From the NCBI GenBank assembly GCA_964471325.1, contig CAYYFL010000038.1, positions 1-6,539 of the forward strand: 6,539 bases of DNA. The letters are read 5' to 3'. The notes under the pieces were generated by a model that worked only from the letters and a program-made list of their open reading frames with translations, was not told the origin of the DNA and made no database searches. Made by a program: the position numbers and the translations under genes. Origin of the DNA: Velamenicoccus sp964471325. Its GTDB lineage: Bacteria > Omnitrophota > Gorgyraeia > Velamenicoccales > Velamenicoccaceae. Shown in pieces: positions 5,448-6,539 of the stretch (positions are counted from its first letter, which is position 1; the number at the start of each line of letters is the position of its first letter).

Positions 5448-5808
5448 CGATGAGGAGGATTTCCTTAAGATAACGAAACTGAACCTGGAGGACACGGGAC
5501 GTTACGAAACGTTGACTTTGTCTTCCGGAAAAGATATCATTTCCCGCGTCCATGAGTTTCGACCGGACATCATCGTGCTCGATATTCTGATGCCTGGGAT
5601 CGGCGGAATAGAAGCATGCCAGATGTTGAACGATGACTCCCTGGGTGCTGAGATCCCGATCATCATCCTGTCGGCCTTGGATAAGGAGCAGGATAAGCAG
5701 AAGGCATATCGGCTGGGAGTCGTTGATTACGTGGTGAAACCTATTAAAAAGAGCGTCCTCATCGATAAGATAGAAAAGGCCTTACGTCTCAAAGAAGGCC
5801 GAGAATAA
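5419..5808 (+). CDS. single-domain response regulator, partner of the upstream kinase
   Basis: A 129-residue CheY-like receiver with no output domain. The acidic pair is D10/D11 in LIVDDEEDF, the phospho-acceptor is D55 in IIVLDILMPG, S85 is in IIILSALD and K107 is in YVVKPIK. The ATG at 5419 is preceded by a G run (5409-5414) at a suitable distance. A TTG at 5404 would add five residues but is less likely. The gene overlaps the kinase by 29 bases, so the pair should be co-translated and functionally matched. With no DNA-binding or enzymatic domain, it probably acts by binding a target or passing phosphate to a downstream histidine phosphotransfer protein not seen here. Confidence 0.92.
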   Translation: MEKKRILIVDDEEDFLKITKLNLEDTGRYETLTLSSGKDIISRVHEFRPDIIVLDILMPGIGGIEACQMLNDDSLGAEIPIIILSALDKEQDKQKAYRLGVVDYVVKPIKKSVLIDKIEKALRLKEGRE

Positions 5809-5816
5809 GATTGATT

Positions 5817-6539
5817 ATGTCTTACCTTGTTTTTGCCAGGAAGTGGCGGCCGAAAAATTTTGACGAAGTCATCGGCCAGGACCATATCACCAAAACCCTC
5901 AAGAGCGCCATCCAATCCAACAAACTGGCGCACGCTTATCTCTTCTCGGGACCTCAGGGCGTCGGAAAGACCTCGTGCGCGCGCATCCTGGCCAAGGCCC
6001 TGAACTGCCAGCAGGGGCCGACACCGCACCCATGCGGCGTCTGCCCGGCCTGCCTGGAGATCGCCGAGGGCCGCAGCCTGGACGTCATTGAGATCGACGG
6101 CGCGTCCAACCGCGGCATCGACGAGATCCGTTCCCTGCGCGAGAACGTCAAATTTGCGCCCTTGAACGGCAAGTTCAAGGTCTATATCATCGATGAAGTC
6201 CACATGTTGACCGCGGAGGCCTTCAACGCGCTCCTGAAAACGCTCGAAGAGCCGCCGTCTTTCGTCACGTTCATTTTTGCCACGACCCAGCCCCAGAAAG
6301 TCCTGCCGACGATCCTGTCGCGCTGCCAGCGGTTCGATTTCGTCCGCATCCCGAATCTCAAGGTCATCGAGAAGCTCAAGGAGATCGCCGCCGACGAAAA
6401 ACTCTCCATCGGCGAAGACGTCTTTTTGGCCGTTGCCAAGGCGGCCAACGGCTGCATGCGCGATGCCGAGTCTATCCTCGATCAGTTGATCGCCTTTTCG
6501 CAGAAGGAGATCAATCTTGGCGACGTCATCTCGATATTG
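5817..6539 (+). CDS. dnaX: DNA polymerase III subunit tau/gamma, N-terminal part (cut by window)
   Basis: The first 241 codons are present and the frame is still open at the last base. The protein is the clamp-loader ATPase that loads the beta sliding clamp at replication forks. It begins MSYLVFARKWRPKNFDEVIG, typical of DnaX. It has Walker A GPQGVGKT (45-52), the four-cysteine zinc module C64, C73, C76 and C79, Walker B with DEVH (126-129), sensor 1 in FATTQPQ and the SRC arginine-finger motif (168-170). The length and C-terminal tau domains cannot be judged here. The gene starts 8 bases after the response-regulator stop, with only a poor ribosome site, suggesting it is transcribed with the kinase operon or uses a promoter inside it. 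The GC-rich codon use contrasts with the left operon and marks this end as core chromosome. Confidence 0.97.
   Translation, partial: MSYLVFARKWRPKNFDEVIGQDHITKTLKSAIQSNKLAHAYLFSGPQGVGKTSCARILAKALNCQQGPTPHPCGVCPACLEIAEGRSLDVIEIDGASNRGIDEIRSLRENVKFAPLNGKFKVYIIDEVHMLTAEAFNALLKTLEEPPSFVTFIFATTQPQKVLPTILSRCQRFDFVRIPNLKVIEKLKEIAADEKLSIGEDVFLAVAKAANGCMRDAESILDQLIAFSQKEINLGDVISIL

Noticed and set aside
5727..6457. Minus-strand open frames over the right end
   Set aside because: They are shadows of dnaX, whose Walker and zinc motifs are unmistakable on the plus strand.

Overview
The window is bacterial DNA, probably from an uncultured, deep-branching lineage. I cannot name the phylum; the mix of orphan two-component proteins, a dnaX start and tRNA-derived junk sequence would fit Omnitrophota or a similar candidate phylum, but this is a guess. 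Two blocks of different character meet here. The left block (1-2526) is AT-richer by eye. The right block (about 3086-6539) becomes progressively GC-richer and ends in housekeeping DNA.

Left block: three same-strand genes joined tightly by ATGA start/stop overlaps. They are (i) the C-terminal part of a protein with a PD-(D/E)XK-type nuclease core, cut by the window edge, (ii) a complete beta-CASP metallo-beta-lactamase-fold nuclease of the RNase J type, and (iii) a 175-residue protein I do not recognise. The overlaps imply one translationally coupled unit, and two nuclease-like proteins plus an orphan look like an accessory module, possibly defence or nucleic-acid processing. This is the best candidate for an undescribed system in the window.

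Junction (2527-3085): about 560 bases without a credible gene. It holds several pieces resembling tRNA 3' ends, including a 19-base match to the end of a tRNA-Ser with its CCA, together with several strong inverted repeats. It looks like the edge of an integrated element or a cluster of tRNA-derived repeats.

Right block: a small two-helix membrane protein (plus strand) converges on a single-domain response regulator (minus strand). A divergent intergenic region follows, with a good sigma-70-type promoter for each direction. Both promoters lead into long 5' leaders with apparent regulatory folding: a terminator-like hairpin before the minus-strand regulator, and a chain of mutually exclusive pairings before the plus-strand kinase, one of which can cover the kinase start codon. 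The plus-strand genes are a soluble PAS histidine kinase, an overlapping receiver-only response regulator, and, 8 bases on, dnaX (DNA polymerase III tau/gamma), which runs off the right edge. The kinase probably phosphorylates the overlapping regulator and perhaps the divergent one too. Both regulators lack output domains, so they probably act through protein contacts or a phosphorelay.
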